This document shows positions 35,746 through 45,591 of a DNA stretch of 52,941 nt, one piece after another; position 1 is the stretch's first letter; each line of letters begins with the position of its first letter. The position numbers and the translations under genes were made by a program. The notes beneath the pieces are model-generated. The model saw only the letters and a program-made list of their open reading frames with translations. It was not told where the DNA came from and ran no database searches. The stretch is from Actinomycetes bacterium (GTDB lineage Bacteria; Actinomycetota; Actinomycetes; JAHEKZ01): positions 1-52,941 of the forward strand of contig JAHEKZ010000012.1 in the NCBI GenBank assembly GCA_024644435.1, given 5' to 3'.

Positions 35746-38259
35746 GTGACCGACACGCCCTCCACCGCAGCCCCAGACGTTCCCACTCGCGAGCCCGCAG
35801 AGGGCTACGACGTGCTGGCAACGCAGGAGAAATGGCTGCCCGTGTGGGACGAGCTGGCGCCCTTCCGCTCCGGAGACCCCAGCGACGCGAGGCCGAAGAA
35901 GTACGTGCTCGACATGTTCCCGTACCCGTCCGGTGATCTGCACATGGGTCACGCGGAGGCCTACGCGCTCGGTGACGTCGTCGCGCGGTACTGGGTGCAG
36001 CGCGGCTACAACGTCATGCACCCCATCGGCTGGGATGCCTTTGGGCTACCGGCCGAGAATGCGGCCATCAAACGGGGTGTCGACCCTGCGGCGTGGACCT
36101 ACGAGAACATCGCGACCCAGAAAGCGTCCATGCGACGCTATGCCTGCTCGTTCGACTGGGATCGGGTGCTCAACACCTGCGACCCCGAGTACTACCGCTG
36201 GAACCAGTGGCTCTTCCTGAGACTGTTCGAGAAGGGGCTGGCCTACCGCAAGCCCTCACTGGTCAACTGGTGCCCGAACGACCAGACGGTGCTCGCCAAC
36301 GAGCAGGTGGTCGGTGGCCTGTGCGAACGGTGCGACACCCCGGTCACCAAGAAGAAGCTGACGCAGTGGTACTTCCGCATCACTGACTACGCCGACCGAC
36401 TGCTCGACGACATGGACCAGCTCGAGGGCCAGTGGCCTGAGAAGGTGCTGCTGATGCAGCGCAACTGGGTCGGTCGATCCAGTGGGGCCGACGTGGTCTT
36501 TGAGATCGAGGGCCGCGATAAGCCGGTGACGGTCTACACCACGCGCCCTGACACCCTCTTCGGGGCCACCTTCTTCGTGGTGGCCGCCGACTCAGATCTC
36601 GCCGCTGAGCTGGCGTCAAGCGCTCCGGAGCCCGTCGGCCTCGCCTTCGCCGAGTACCTCGAGCAGGTGCGGCAGACGTCCGAGATCGACCGTCTGTCCA
36701 GTGACCGCCCGAAGACCGGGGTGTTTCTGCAGCGCTACGCCGTCAACCCGGTGAATGGTGAGCGACTGCCGATCTACGCGGCCGACTACGTGCTGGCCGA
36801 CTATGGACACGGCGCGATCATGGCCGTTCCCGCTCACGATCAGCGTGACCTCGACTTCGCTCGGGCGTTCGACCTCCCCGTGGTCACCGTGGTGGACACC
36901 GGTGAGGACGACCCGGCTGGCACCGGCGTGGCCACGACGGGCGACGGCGCGATGATCAACTCGGGTCCGCTCGACGGTCTCGACAAGGCCGTGGCCATCC
37001 GCACCATCATCGAGATGCTCCACGAGAAGCAGCGCGGGGAGCCGACCGTCAACTATCGCCTGCGCGACTGGTTGATCTCACGTCAGAGGTACTGGGGTAC
37101 TCCCATCCCGATCATCCACTGCCTCGACTGCGGCGAGGTTCCGGTGCCCGAGGACCAGCTGCCGATCACCTTGCCACCCTCCGAGGGCCTCGACATGAAG
37201 CCCAAGGGGACGTCGCCATTGGGGGCGGCGACCGACTGGGTCAATGTGCCCTGCCCGACCTGTGAAGGTCCCGCACTGCGTGACACCGACACCATGGACA
37301 CGTTCGTGGACTCGTCGTGGTACTTCCTACGGTTCCTCGACCCGAACCTCGAGACGGCACCGTTCGACGTCGAGCGGGCCAAGGAGTGGATGCCGGTCGA
37401 CCAATACGTCGGCGGCGTGACGCACGCGATCCTTCACCTGCTCTACAGCCGGTTCTTCACCAAGGTGCTGTTCGACCTTGGCTATGTCGACTTCACCGAA
37501 CCGTTCACTCGACTGCTGAACCAGGGCATGGTGGTGATGGGCGGGGCTGCCATGAGCAAGTCACGCGGCAACCTCGTGCGGCTCTCCGACGAGCTCGTCG
37601 ACAATGGTGTCGACGCCATCCGGCTGAGCATGGTGTTCGCCGGGCCGCCCGAGGACGACATCGACTGGTCAGATGTCTCACCAGCAGGGTCTCGGAAGTT
37701 TCTCGCCCGGGCGTGGCGGCTCTCTGGTGATGTGACGTCGCCGGTGGGGGCCGATCCGGCGAGCGGTGACGTGGCCCTGCGCAAAGCCACCCATCACGCT
37801 CTCCACGAAGGCGCTCACGCCGTCGAGACGTTCCGGTTCAACTCGATGGTCGCCCGCACGATGGAGCTGGTCAACAGCACGCGCAAGGCGATCGACTCCG
37901 GTCCGGGCCCCGACGACCCGGCGGTGCGCGAAGCAGCTGAGGCGGTGGCGATCATGCTCTCGCTGGTGGCGCCGTACACCGCGGAAGAGATGTGGGAGCG
38001 GCTGGGACATCAGCCAGCGGTTGCCCTGGCCGGCTGGCCGGCAGTCGACGAGTCGCTGTTGGTGGACGACGAGGTGACCTGCGTCGTCCAGGTAGCAGGC
38101 AAGGTGCGCGCGCGGCTCCAGGTGCCTCCGTCGATCGACGAGGACACGCTTCGCCAGCTGGCGCTCGCTGATCCCAACGTGCAGAGGTCGCTCGATGGAC
38201 GCGAGGTACGGACGACGATTGTCCGGGCCCCGAAGCTGGTCAACATCGTGCCGGCATGA
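35746..38259 (+). CDS. leuS: Leucyl-tRNA synthetase
   Basis: It charges tRNA-Leu and edits mischarged norvaline or isoleucine products. The 837-aa product is a bacterial-type class I enzyme. It has the HIGH-type motif HMGH ([18 protein letters not shown]), the CP1 editing domain, the zinc-domain cysteines [23 protein letters not shown] and the signature MSKSRGN. The frame is open 44 codons upstream, but that extension is Arg/Ser-rich and unlike LeuRS; GTG 35746 fits the leaderless promoter. The stop overlaps degV by 4 bp. Confidence 0.96.
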   Translation: MTDTPSTAAPDVPTREPAEGYDVLATQEKWLPVWDELAPFRSGDPSDARPKKYVLDMFPYPSGDLHMGHAEAYALGDVVARYWVQRGYNVMHPIGWDAFGLPAENAAIKRGVDPAAWTYENIATQKASMRRYACSFDWDRVLNTCDPEYYRWNQWLFLRLFEKGLAYRKPSLVNWCPNDQTVLANEQVVGGLCERCDTPVTKKKLTQWYFRITDYADRLLDDMDQLEGQWPEKVLLMQRNWVGRSSGADVVFEIEGRDKPVTVYTTRPDTLFGATFFVVAADSDLAAELASSAPEPVGLAFAEYLEQVRQTSEIDRLSSDRPKTGVFLQRYAVNPVNGERLPIYAADYVLADYGHGAIMAVPAHDQRDLDFARAFDLPVVTVVDTGEDDPAGTGVATTGDGAMINSGPLDGLDKAVAIRTIIEMLHEKQRGEPTVNYRLRDWLISRQRYWGTPIPIIHCLDCGEVPVPEDQLPITLPPSEGLDMKPKGTSPLGAATDWVNVPCPTCEGPALRDTDTMDTFVDSSWYFLRFLDPNLETAPFDVERAKEWMPVDQYVGGVTHAILHLLYSRFFTKVLFDLGYVDFTEPFTRLLNQGMVVMGGAAMSKSRGNLVRLSDELVDNGVDAIRLSMVFAGPPEDDIDWSDVSPAGSRKFLARAWRLSGDVTSPVGADPASGDVALRKATHHALHEGAHAVETFRFNSMVARTMELVNSTRKAIDSGPGPDDPAVREAAEAVAIMLSLVAPYTAEEMWERLGHQPAVALAGWPAVDESLLVDDEVTCVVQVAGKVRARLQVPPSIDEDTLRQLALADPNVQRSLDGREVRTTIVRAPKLVNIVPA

Positions 38260-39098
38260 GCCACTCTGTCGCGGTGGTCACCGACTCCACTGCCTATCTG
38301 CCTTCGGCCCAAGCCGCGGCCGCGCGAGTCGCGGTGGTGCCCGTCCAGGTGGTCGTGGGCGGTGAGACGTCCGACGAGACGAATGTGTCCTCTGGCACCA
38401 TCGCGGCGGCGCTTCGGGAGTGGCGCCCGATCTCGACGTCGCGCCCCTCGCCGACTGCCTTCGTCGAGACATACGAGCGACTCGCACTCGAGGGTGCTGA
38501 CGAGATCGTGTCGGTGCATCTGTCCGGCGCCATGTCGGCCACGGTTGAGTCGGCAGAGCTAGCGGCCAAAGAGGTGTCGATCCCGGTACGCGTGGTCGAC
38601 AGTCGTTCGATCGGGATGGGTCTGGGCTTTCCGGTGTTAGCTGCTGCCCAGGCTGCGGCGTCCGGAGCCGATGGGGCGCGCGTCGAGCAGATCGCACGCG
38701 ACCGCTGTGCGTCTGCATCGGTGCTGTTCTACGTCGACACCCTTGAGTACCTGCGCCGAGGAGGCCGAATCGGCAAGGCGGCAGCCTTGGTCGGGTCAGC
38801 GCTGTCGGTGAAGCCGCTCCTGCATCTCGTTGATGGCAACGTCACCCCCCTCGAGAAGGTGCGAACGACCGCGAAGGCCATGGCCAGGCTTGAAGAGCTC
38901 GCACTGGTGCGCGTCGGAGAGGGCGCGGCCGATGTCGCCGTGCAGCACCTCGCCAACCCCGAGCGGGCTCACGCGCTGGCCGCTCGCATTCAAGAGAGCG
39001 CCGGCGGGGCCGTTGCCGTCACGGTCGGTGAGGTCGGAGCAGTGGTGGGAGCGCACGTCGGCCCGGGCATGATCGCCGTCGCCGTATGCCCGCGGTGA
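38256..39098 (+). CDS. DegV family fatty-acid-binding protein
   Basis: The 280-aa product shows the DegV hallmarks: VTDSTAYLP at the N-terminus, [63 protein letters not shown]. Family members hold a fatty acid in a central cleft and, in Firmicutes, present it to a fatty-acid kinase; no kinase gene is nearby here. The ATG overlaps the leuS stop (ATGA), so the two are coupled. Confidence 0.92.
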   Translation: MSHSVAVVTDSTAYLPSAQAAAARVAVVPVQVVVGGETSDETNVSSGTIAAALREWRPISTSRPSPTAFVETYERLALEGADEIVSVHLSGAMSATVESAELAAKEVSIPVRVVDSRSIGMGLGFPVLAAAQAAASGADGARVEQIARDRCASASVLFYVDTLEYLRRGGRIGKAAALVGSALSVKPLLHLVDGNVTPLEKVRTTAKAMARLEELALVRVGEGAADVAVQHLANPERAHALAARIQESAGGAVAVTVGEVGAVVGAHVGPGMIAVAVCPR

Positions 39099-39126
39099 GT
39101 CGGGGTCTGATGGTGCAGCGGTTTCC

Positions 39127-39204
39127 GGCGCCCTGGCAGCAGTAACCCCTGCAAGATGTCTCATCGTGCCCCCGTGGGCCGCTGCTAAGTGTCCGTTGGG
39201 CGCC
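39127..39204. terminator. Two-part inverted repeat between convergent genes
   Basis: GGCGCCC (39127-39133) pairs with GGGCGCC (39198-39204), and inside them AGCAG (39138-39142) pairs with CTGCT (39182-39186). It lies where degV and the opposed metalloprotease gene meet, and could act as a bidirectional terminator. Confidence 0.35.
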
Positions 39205-39211
39205 GTCGTCT

Positions 39212-39841
39212 CTAAGGCCACTCGTCGTCGTTGGGTGAAGCGTCGAGCGCGCCCGTCTGCTTGCACTCGTCGTTGCGGTACGCGGTCGGCATCCGCGGGT
39301 AGACCTCGGCGTAGTAGCGCTCGGCGATCGCGCGCCCCTGCGTGGGCGTAGCGCCTAGCCCCGCTGCCACGTCGTCGATTCGTTGGATGGCAGCACACTC
39401 GGTCTTGGACTCGTCGCGGATTCCCGACAGATGGAACGCCTCGTGGGCCAGCACCTGGATGGCGATCACGTGCTGAATCGTGGGGTCCGAACGGTTGCCG
39501 TGCATATACGCGCGAAGGTCTCGGCAGGCGTCGCGCTCGAGTCGGCCCGTGTCCGCCGGGGTCCCGTCGGGGTTGAACTGCACGTACCCGGCTTCCGCCG
39601 TGGGGTCGAGCAGCGCTCCGGTGAACCGCTGGCACTCGACCCGGACGTCGCGCCCGGCGATCTCGCTGGCGATCACCGAAAAGACGTCCTGGTCGCTACG
39701 GAAGCTCCACTCCTGCCAGCCGAGAATGAGCGCAGGCACCAGGAGCAGCGGAATCAGAAGGGCGTGACGGTGCCCCATGGCGTGCCGCGTTGCCGCGGCT
39801 CCCGAACCGGCGAGCAGCACGAGAACGATCCACAGGCGCAT
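39212..39841 (-). CDS. Small membrane-anchored protein with HExxH metalloprotease-like motif
   Basis: The 209-aa product has one or two hydrophobic segments at the N-terminus (about residues 1-17 and 27-41) and an otherwise soluble domain. It carries a zinc-protease motif H133-EAF-H137, with a possible third ligand E148 in SKTEC and four cysteines (70, 106, 149, 193) that could form disulfides outside the cell. I do not recognise the family with certainty. It is opposed to degV and divergent from comEA, with 127 bp between the two starts. No clear ribosome binding site was found before its ATG. Confidence 0.72.
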   Translation of the reverse strand: MRLWIVLVLLAGSGAAATRHAMGHRHALLIPLLLVPALILGWQEWSFRSDQDVFSVIASEIAGRDVRVECQRFTGALLDPTAEAGYVQFNPDGTPADTGRLERDACRDLRAYMHGNRSDPTIQHVIAIQVLAHEAFHLSGIRDESKTECAAIQRIDDVAAGLGATPTQGRAIAERYYAEVYPRMPTAYRNDECKQTGALDASPNDDEWP

Positions 39842-39956
39842 CTATGGAGGATCGGCAGGAGCGTCCGGCGCCTGGAGGTTCCTCGTCCCCAGGCCCGACG
39901 TCCACCATGTGTCCACAGTGACAACCAGGGGGCAGGTGGCCCAGGCGCATCCCTCC

Positions 39957-39962
39957 TACGGT
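39957..39962 (+). promoter_or_regulatory. -10 box of a leaderless comEA promoter
   Basis: TACGGT is followed by 6 nt and then ATG 39969, again without a ribosome binding site. Confidence 0.5.
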
Positions 39963-39968
39963 CCCGCC

Positions 39969-40790
39969 ATGAAAGGACACAGGCGCCCCGACGGAGCGGC
40001 GGCCCGCGCCCGGCTGGAGGCGGCCATGCCCAGATGGATTCCGACGGACGCCGATCTGGTCGCGGCAGCTGGCGGTCGGCCGGTGGCCACGTCCCCGACA
40101 CCGCCTGAGACACGTGTCGCAGAGCCGTCGCGGCACACTCTCCCCGAGCCTCGCCGCCCGGCGTGGCGGTTGGACCCCGCCGCAGTCCGCGGGTTGGTCT
40201 CGCTCGCGCTGGCGGCCGTTGCCGGTGGCCTGGTGGTCGTCGTGGCCGGGTGGCCGCGCGGGACCCTGGTTCCGCAGGCGGATTCCCCGATCCCCGGGAC
40301 CTCTGCGACCGGCTCAGATCCGCAGAGTGTGTTGGTGCAACCGTCGCCGGCGATGTCGGGCAACGGTGAGGTCGTCGTCGTGGTCGACGTCGACGGAGCG
40401 GTGCGGCGTCCTGGAGTCGTGACGCTCCCTGACGGGTCGCGAGTGGTCGACGCCATCAAGGCGGCCGGCGGTCAGGCATCGAGGGCCGATACCGGGTCGC
40501 TCAACCTCGCTCAGGTACTGATGGACGGTGAACAGGTCATCGTTCCGAGGCGTGGGTCGCCTGGCCAGGCCGCGCCGCCCGGGGTCTCAGCCGCGCCGGG
40601 GTTGGTGAACCTCAACACGGCGACCGCGACCGAGCTCGAGACGCTTCCGGGCATCGGCCCGGTGCTGGCTGCCGCCATCGTTGACTGGCGCACGCAGAAC
40701 GGTGGCTTCACGTCGGTTGACCAGCTCGAGCAGGTATCGGGCATTGGGCCGACGACCTTCGCCGAACTGGCGTCGCTCGTGCGGGTCTAG
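39969..40790 (+). CDS. comEA: ComEA-like DNA-binding protein with SLBB and helix-hairpin-helix domains
   Basis: It is a membrane-anchored DNA receptor that hands DNA to ComEC in competent bacteria. The 273-aa product has a basic cytoplasmic N-terminus, one membrane span (about 78-98), an SLBB/ComE N-terminal-type domain (VVDVDGAVRRPGVVTLPDGSRVVDAI) and a C-terminal double helix-hairpin-helix (LNTATATELETLPGIGPVLAAAI, VSGIGPTTFAEL). The frame is open further upstream, but ATG 39969 fits the leaderless box. The comEC start overlaps its stop by one base. Confidence 0.9.
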   Translation: MKGHRRPDGAAARARLEAAMPRWIPTDADLVAAAGGRPVATSPTPPETRVAEPSRHTLPEPRRPAWRLDPAAVRGLVSLALAAVAGGLVVVVAGWPRGTLVPQADSPIPGTSATGSDPQSVLVQPSPAMSGNGEVVVVVDVDGAVRRPGVVTLPDGSRVVDAIKAAGGQASRADTGSLNLAQVLMDGEQVIVPRRGSPGQAAPPGVSAAPGLVNLNTATATELETLPGIGPVLAAAIVDWRTQNGGFTSVDQLEQVSGIGPTTFAELASLVRV

Positions 40791-43096
40791 TGCGCGAACG
40801 CGCCGAAGACCTGCGGCTCGCCATCCCCGCGGTGGCTCTGTGGGTGGGGTCCTGGTTCGGGCCTCTCGTGACGCCGCTGGCGACTCTCGTCACCGTTGCC
40901 GCCGGCGGTACCGCTTTGTTCACTGTTCGTCGACGGCTGACGCCTGAGGTGCTGGTGGGCTTGGCGCTGGTGCTCCTCGGGCTGGCATCGATGGGCCTGC
41001 GGGTTGCCCAGCGTGATGCTGGACCCGTCCACGCGTGGGCGCTGCAGCATCGAGACGTCGAGCTGTCTGGCGTGGTCACCGCCGATCCCGAGTTCAGCCA
41101 TCGGCAGTCGTTCGGTGGGTCCGGAGCCCTGCAGGTGCGGGTCACACTGCGCGCGGAAGAGGTGATTGTCGGCACCGAGTCGGTCGCAGCGCGGGTCTCG
41201 GTGCTGGTCGTGGGAGATGGCGACGGTTGGCGCGGCGTGAGCTGGGGCGACACCGTCTCGCTGTCGGGCTCGCTGCGTCCTGCACCCACGACGCGCCCTA
41301 TGGCGGCGTTCGTGTTCGCTCGTGGGTCGCCGCACCTCGAGTCATCGGCTCCACCGCCGGTCCAAGCGGCCGATGTCATGCGTCACGGTCTGCGCGACGC
41401 TGTCGAGGGCACCCGATCGGTCTCCCAACAGCTGCTGCCGGCGTTGGTCGTCGGCGACACCAGCGCGATGACTCCGCTGCTGACGTCCGACCTGAGAGAC
41501 AGCGGGCTGGCCCACTTGACGGCTGTCTCGGGAGCCAATGTGGCGATCGTGGTTGGCGCCGCCCTGCTGCTAGCGCGGTGGGCGGGTGCGCGGGGGTACG
41601 CCCTGGTCGGCATGGGGCTCGTGGTGGTCGTGTGGTTCGTCCTGCTGGCGCGACCGCAGGCGAGCGTGCTGCGAGCCGCCGTCATGGGTTCGATCGCACT
41701 GGTCGCGGTCGGGGTTGCCGGTCGACCGCAGGCGATTCGCACGCTGTTGGCCAGTGTTGTGGTCCTGCTGCTGGCGGACCCGTGGCTGTCCAGGTCATGG
41801 GGGTTCGCGCTCTCGGTGGCGGCAACCGCGGGACTCGTCCTGCTGGGCCGTCGCTGGAGCGACCGGCTACCAGGTCGGTGGCCGGCAGCCGTCCGCCAGG
41901 CCACGGCTGTCGCACTCGCAGCACAGGTGGCGACCTTGCCGCTGGTCGTGGCGTTGTCCGGCCAGGTGGCGCTGTTGTCGGTGGTGGCGAACCTTCTGGC
42001 TGCGCCGGCCGTCGCACCAGCGACCGTGCTCGGTGCCAGCGCCGCCGTGGTGTCTCCGGTTCTGCCCAAGCTGGCCGAGCTACTGGCCTGGTGCGGCCAG
42101 TGGCCAGCGGTGTGGATCGCCGCTGTGGCCCACCGGGCCGCCGTCGCGCCGGTGTCCACGATGCCGTGGCCTGGTGGCTGGGGTGGTGGTCTGCTGGGGA
42201 TCGGACTGCTCACTCTGGCTGTAGGTCTCGGGCACCTCGGCGTCCGATTCAGCTGGTGGCGGGCGCACCTGGTCATTCCTTTGGCTCTGGTCGGGGTGGC
42301 AGCCGTGGTCGCTTTCCTGTGGGGACCGGGGCGGTGGCCACCACCGGGGTGGGTACTGGTCGCCTGTGACATCGGTCAAGGAGATGCCGTGGTGGTGAAC
42401 CTGGGCGACGGCGCGGGGCTGGTCGTCGATGCCGGGCCTGACCCTGACCTGGTCGACCGGTGTCTGGACCGGCTCGGTGTCGACCGCGTTCCGCTGCTCG
42501 TCCTCACCCATTTCCATGCCGATCACGTCGGTGGCGTGTCCGGCGTCATCGACGGGCGATCGGTTGGTTCGGTGCTGGTCAGTCCTCTTCGTGAGCCCTC
42601 GGACCAAGTAGCTGAGGTGGCCGCGGCAACACGGGGTGTAGCGGTGACCGAAGCAGTGGTGGGCCAGACCGGGCACTGGGGTGAGGCTTCGTGGCGCGTC
42701 GTGTGGCCGGGCGAGGTGACGACGTCCGAGGGATCGGCACCGAACAACGCATCAGTGGTCCTGCTGGTCGAGGTGTCTGGAGTCAGCGTGCTGCTCAGCG
42801 GTGACGTCGAACCGGAGGCTCAAGCGGCACTCGTTGCTGAGGGGGTGCTGCCGCGCGTGGATGTTCTCAAGGTTCCGCACCACGGATCGAAGTATCAGGA
42901 CGAAACGTTTTGGCATGCGGTCGCTCCACGAGTCGCTGTCGTGAGTGTGGGCGCCGACAACACGTACGGGCATCCTGATCCCGACCTTCTGGCGTCGCTC
43001 TTGCGTGCGGGGATTCTCGTCGGTCGAACCGACCAAGACGGCTCGATCGCCGTCGTTGTCGAAGACGGCTGGTTGCGACTCGTCGATGATCCTTGA
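40790..43096 (+). CDS. comEC: ComEC/Rec2-like DNA uptake channel
   Basis: It is a predicted DNA-translocation channel. The 768-aa product has an N-terminal membrane region with a DUF4131-type domain, the ComEC competence domain (LTAVSGANVAIV and about ten membrane spans), and a C-terminal metallo-beta-lactamase-like domain with THFHADHVGG. GTG 40790 overlaps the comEA stop (TAGTG). The last 71 codons, from GGATCG at 42884, appear to come from an insertion: a second version of the same 3' end lies at 44237-44449 beyond an opposed EamA gene. The reading frame is intact. Confidence 0.93.
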   Translation: MRERAEDLRLAIPAVALWVGSWFGPLVTPLATLVTVAAGGTALFTVRRRLTPEVLVGLALVLLGLASMGLRVAQRDAGPVHAWALQHRDVELSGVVTADPEFSHRQSFGGSGALQVRVTLRAEEVIVGTESVAARVSVLVVGDGDGWRGVSWGDTVSLSGSLRPAPTTRPMAAFVFARGSPHLESSAPPPVQAADVMRHGLRDAVEGTRSVSQQLLPALVVGDTSAMTPLLTSDLRDSGLAHLTAVSGANVAIVVGAALLLARWAGARGYALVGMGLVVVVWFVLLARPQASVLRAAVMGSIALVAVGVAGRPQAIRTLLASVVVLLLADPWLSRSWGFALSVAATAGLVLLGRRWSDRLPGRWPAAVRQATAVALAAQVATLPLVVALSGQVALLSVVANLLAAPAVAPATVLGASAAVVSPVLPKLAELLAWCGQWPAVWIAAVAHRAAVAPVSTMPWPGGWGGGLLGIGLLTLAVGLGHLGVRFSWWRAHLVIPLALVGVAAVVAFLWGPGRWPPPGWVLVACDIGQGDAVVVNLGDGAGLVVDAGPDPDLVDRCLDRLGVDRVPLLVLTHFHADHVGGVSGVIDGRSVGSVLVSPLREPSDQVAEVAAATRGVAVTEAVVGQTGHWGEASWRVVWPGEVTTSEGSAPNNASVVLLVEVSGVSVLLSGDVEPEAQAALVAEGVLPRVDVLKVPHHGSKYQDETFWHAVAPRVAVVSVGADNTYGHPDPDLLASLLRAGILVGRTDQDGSIAVVVEDGWLRLVDDP

Positions 43097-43098
43097 GC

Positions 43099-43110
43099 AT
43101 GGCGCGCCAT
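43099..43110. repeat. 12-bp perfect palindrome after comEC
   Basis: ATGGCGCGCCAT lies directly after the comEC stop, in the gap between convergent comEC and EamA. It may be chance, or part of a short terminator or recombination site at the edge of the inserted segment. Confidence 0.35.
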
Positions 43111-43163
43111 AACCGGCATTCGAGGGCGGTCGGTTGTAGCCCGATACTCGCGGCAGGGACCCG

Positions 43164-44075
43164 TCAGCTGCGACGGAGCCTTGAACCGATCCGGACGAGG
43201 ACGACTCCTGCCAGGATCAGGGCAAGGGCCAGGAAGTCGGACACTACGACGGGGTCATTCGCGACGACGATGCCGATGACGAAGGCGACCACCGGCGGGA
43301 TGTAGGTGGCGCTCGATGCGGTTACCGCACCGAGTCGATTGATCAGCGAGTAGTACAAGAGGTAGGCGATGCCTGTGCCGAGGAGACCGAGGCCGAGGAC
43401 GAGGCCCCAGAAGGCGCGCGGCACGTCGACGATGTCGGTGAGCCCCGCCTTCGGTGTGACGATCAGGAGAATCAGGCACGCGATGACCATCTGATAAGTC
43501 GTCAGCGCCGTGGGCGGAATCGCCAGCCTGCTGAGGAAGCGCCGTGCGTAGACGAACGACAGACCTACGCTCGCCGAGCCCAGCACCATGAAAGCGACCC
43601 CGACACCGTCGATCCCGGAGGCCGCGTCCCACGGCCGCGCGATCAGTACGACGCCTCCGAGGCCGCACAGCACACCGACTAGCGCCAGACGGGTCACCGG
43701 CTCGGTGCGGAGGAAGATGCTCGTCGCGATGAACGCAACTAGCGGGATCATGCCGCTAAGCGCGCCAGCGATGGATGATGGCAGCCGCTGCGTCCCAGCC
43801 GCGAAGCAGAAAAAGTAGATCACCGTGGCGAGCAACGCCATGGCGAGGAAGTGCGGAGCGAAGCGGAGATGCTCACGCGAGAGGTCACGGCGGACTAGCG
43901 TCACGAGGAGGACCGGCAGGAATCCGAACAAGACGCGAAGGAGCACGATCTGGGCGGGTTCTATGACCTCCACAGCCCACTTCATGAACAGAAAGTTCGT
44001 GCCCCAGATCACGCCCAGCGCGACGAAGGCAACAGAGACCGCGACCGAGGGACGTGTCCGGTCTTTGATCACCAC
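43164..44075 (-). CDS. EamA-family (DMT superfamily) transporter
   Basis: The 303-aa membrane protein has ten predicted helices in two EamA repeats, beginning VAFVALGVIWGTNFLFMKWAV and, in the second half, MVLGSASVGLSFVYARRFL. These exporters or permeases move amino acids, metabolites or drugs; the substrate cannot be told. GTG 44075 fits the usual family length; GTG 44162 in the same frame would add 29 residues, and neither has a clear ribosome binding site. The gene points against its neighbours, interrupts the comEC-holA linkage and seems locally less GC-rich, consistent with transfer. Confidence 0.85.
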   Translation of the reverse strand: MVIKDRTRPSVAVSVAFVALGVIWGTNFLFMKWAVEVIEPAQIVLLRVLFGFLPVLLVTLVRRDLSREHLRFAPHFLAMALLATVIYFFCFAAGTQRLPSSIAGALSGMIPLVAFIATSIFLRTEPVTRLALVGVLCGLGGVVLIARPWDAASGIDGVGVAFMVLGSASVGLSFVYARRFLSRLAIPPTALTTYQMVIACLILLIVTPKAGLTDIVDVPRAFWGLVLGLGLLGTGIAYLLYYSLINRLGAVTASSATYIPPVVAFVIGIVVANDPVVVSDFLALALILAGVVLVRIGSRLRRS

Positions 44076-44236
44076 CAGATCATCTTCGTCGACGCGGCTT
44101 GCCGCTAGTGGCCACGCGGACAATGTCAGCCGCGCGGGCCGCTCCCTAGGCAAGAGCTCCACCGCCCTAGAAGTGCCGATAGGCGCGGGTCGTAACCTCG
44201 ACTGTCACTACCGGACACAGTCCCGCCGTGAGGTAC

Positions 44237-44449
44237 GGCTCGCGCTACCAGGACCAAGACTTCCTGCGCGCCGTGGGGGGTCAGGTGGCGGCGATCAGCG
44301 TCGGTGACGACAACCCCTACGGCCACCCCTCGTCAGAGCTGGTCGGTCTGCTTCAGGATTTCGGGGCGCTGGTTGCGAGGACAGACACCGACGGAACCGT
44401 GGCCGTGGTGCATGGTTCCGACGGCCTCCGGGTCGTGTCGCTTGGGTGA
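44237..44449 (+). pseudogene. Stranded 3' end of a second comEC
   Basis: These 70 codons (GSRYQDQDFLRAV to the stop) align without gaps to the last 70 residues of the intact ComEC, with 35 identities, and both end at the same point. The frame extends a few codons upstream to GTG 44228, but that part is not homologous and has no ribosome binding site. It lies 31 bp before holA, where the end of comEC would be expected. It is best read as the original comEC tail, displaced by an insertion, and probably not a functional gene. Confidence 0.82.
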
Positions 44450-44480
44450 CTCCGGCTGAGGCTGGTCGGAGGGGTCTGAG

Positions 44481-45482
44481 ATGCTGACCCCGATGGCCAT
44501 CACACCGCTCACCGTGATCACCGGCAACGAAGAGTTGCTCATCGACCGCGCGCTCAAGGGGTTGATCGCCAGCGCTGGAGACGACGACATCGAGATCGTC
44601 ACGCTTTCGGCCCGAACGCTCCAGACCGGCCAGCTCGGGGTCTCAACGTCACCGTCACTGTTCGGCGGCACCCCTCTCGTGGTGGTCGATGGGGTCGAGA
44701 ACCTCGTGCTGTCCAACCCCGACGTGGCAGCGTCCCTCGACGAGGTCATGGCATACCTTTCGGCGCCGAACCCGGATGCCATGGTGGTGCTGGTCCACGG
44801 GGGCGGCAATGGCGGCAAAGGAGTGTTGACGGCGGCCAAGAAGGCCGGCGCTGCCACGATCAAGACGCCCACCTCGCCGTCAGGTAACGCGCTACGGCAG
44901 AACCGGGCGGAGTTCGTGAAGACCGAGCTGGCGGCGTTCCCATGCCATGCCGACCCGCAGACGATCGAAGTCCTCATCAATGCTGTCGGTACCAAGCTGC
45001 GTGATCTGTCGGGTGCCTGTGCGCAGCTCGTGAGCGACCTCGGCGTGGGCGGACTCCTCGATGAAGAGACGGTACGGCGCTACTACGGCGGCCGAGTCGA
45101 GGTTCAAGGATTCGACATCGCCGACCAGGTGCTGGCGGGCCGCATAGCCGAGGCGCTCGGGCTGCTGCGGCACGCACGCGAGTCCGGTGTCCCGGCGGTC
45201 CTGGTCACCGCCGCGTGCGGGCGGTCCCTCCGGCAGCTGGCGCTGGTTGCCACCTCGCCGAGGGGAGCCCCGGCCGACTCCGTCGCCGCTCTGTCCGGAG
45301 CGCCGCCCTGGAAAGTGAAGGATCTACGGGCGCTGGCTCGCGACTGGTCCGAGCCGGGACTGGCCTCGGCGATCACCGCGGTCGCCGTTGCCGATACCGA
45401 CGTCAAGACCGGAGCCATCGACCCCGAGTTCGCCCTCGAACGGATGCTGATCGCCGTCGGGCGCGCCCGAGGTCAGCGTTGA
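44481..45482 (+). CDS. holA: DNA polymerase III subunit delta
   Basis: It is the clamp-loader wrench subunit that opens the sliding clamp. The 333-aa product has the HolA N-terminal start ITPLTVITGNEELLIDRALKGL, a degenerate AAA fold without Walker A, and the helical C-terminal domain with VLAGRIAEALGLLRHARESGVPAVLVTAACGRSLRQL. ATG 44481 is supported by GGAGGGG at 44468-44474; ATG 44493 is a possible shorter start. It faces rpsT across a strong hairpin. comEC-holA-rpsT-lepA is a common actinobacterial order. Confidence 0.92.
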   Translation: MLTPMAITPLTVITGNEELLIDRALKGLIASAGDDDIEIVTLSARTLQTGQLGVSTSPSLFGGTPLVVVDGVENLVLSNPDVAASLDEVMAYLSAPNPDAMVVLVHGGGNGGKGVLTAAKKAGAATIKTPTSPSGNALRQNRAEFVKTELAAFPCHADPQTIEVLINAVGTKLRDLSGACAQLVSDLGVGGLLDEETVRRYYGGRVEVQGFDIADQVLAGRIAEALGLLRHARESGVPAVLVTAACGRSLRQLALVATSPRGAPADSVAALSGAPPWKVKDLRALARDWSEPGLASAITAVAVADTDVKTGAIDPEFALERMLIAVGRARGQR

Positions 45483-45533
45483 GCGCCACCGCAGGGAGGG
45501 CATCGGCCGGGTCCGTCGTTTTCGGCGCAATTG

Positions 45534-45564
45534 ACTGAGAGCCGCGGAATCCGCGGCTCTCAGT
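45534..45564. terminator. Bidirectional hairpin between holA and rpsT
   Basis: ACTGAGAGCCGCGG (45534-45547) and its exact complement (45551-45564) form a 14-bp perfect stem with a 3-nt loop between two converging genes. No U-tract follows on either side, but the stem is very stable. Confidence 0.75.
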
Positions 45565-45591
45565 GATTCCGACCTTCGTCGGAGGAAAGTA

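Noticed and set aside
42884-43096. Strong base-composition shift in the replaced comEC tail
   Set aside because: Counts on sampled lines gave about 63% GC for the tail, the same as comEC just upstream and close to the stranded copy (63-67%); composition alone does not mark the junction.
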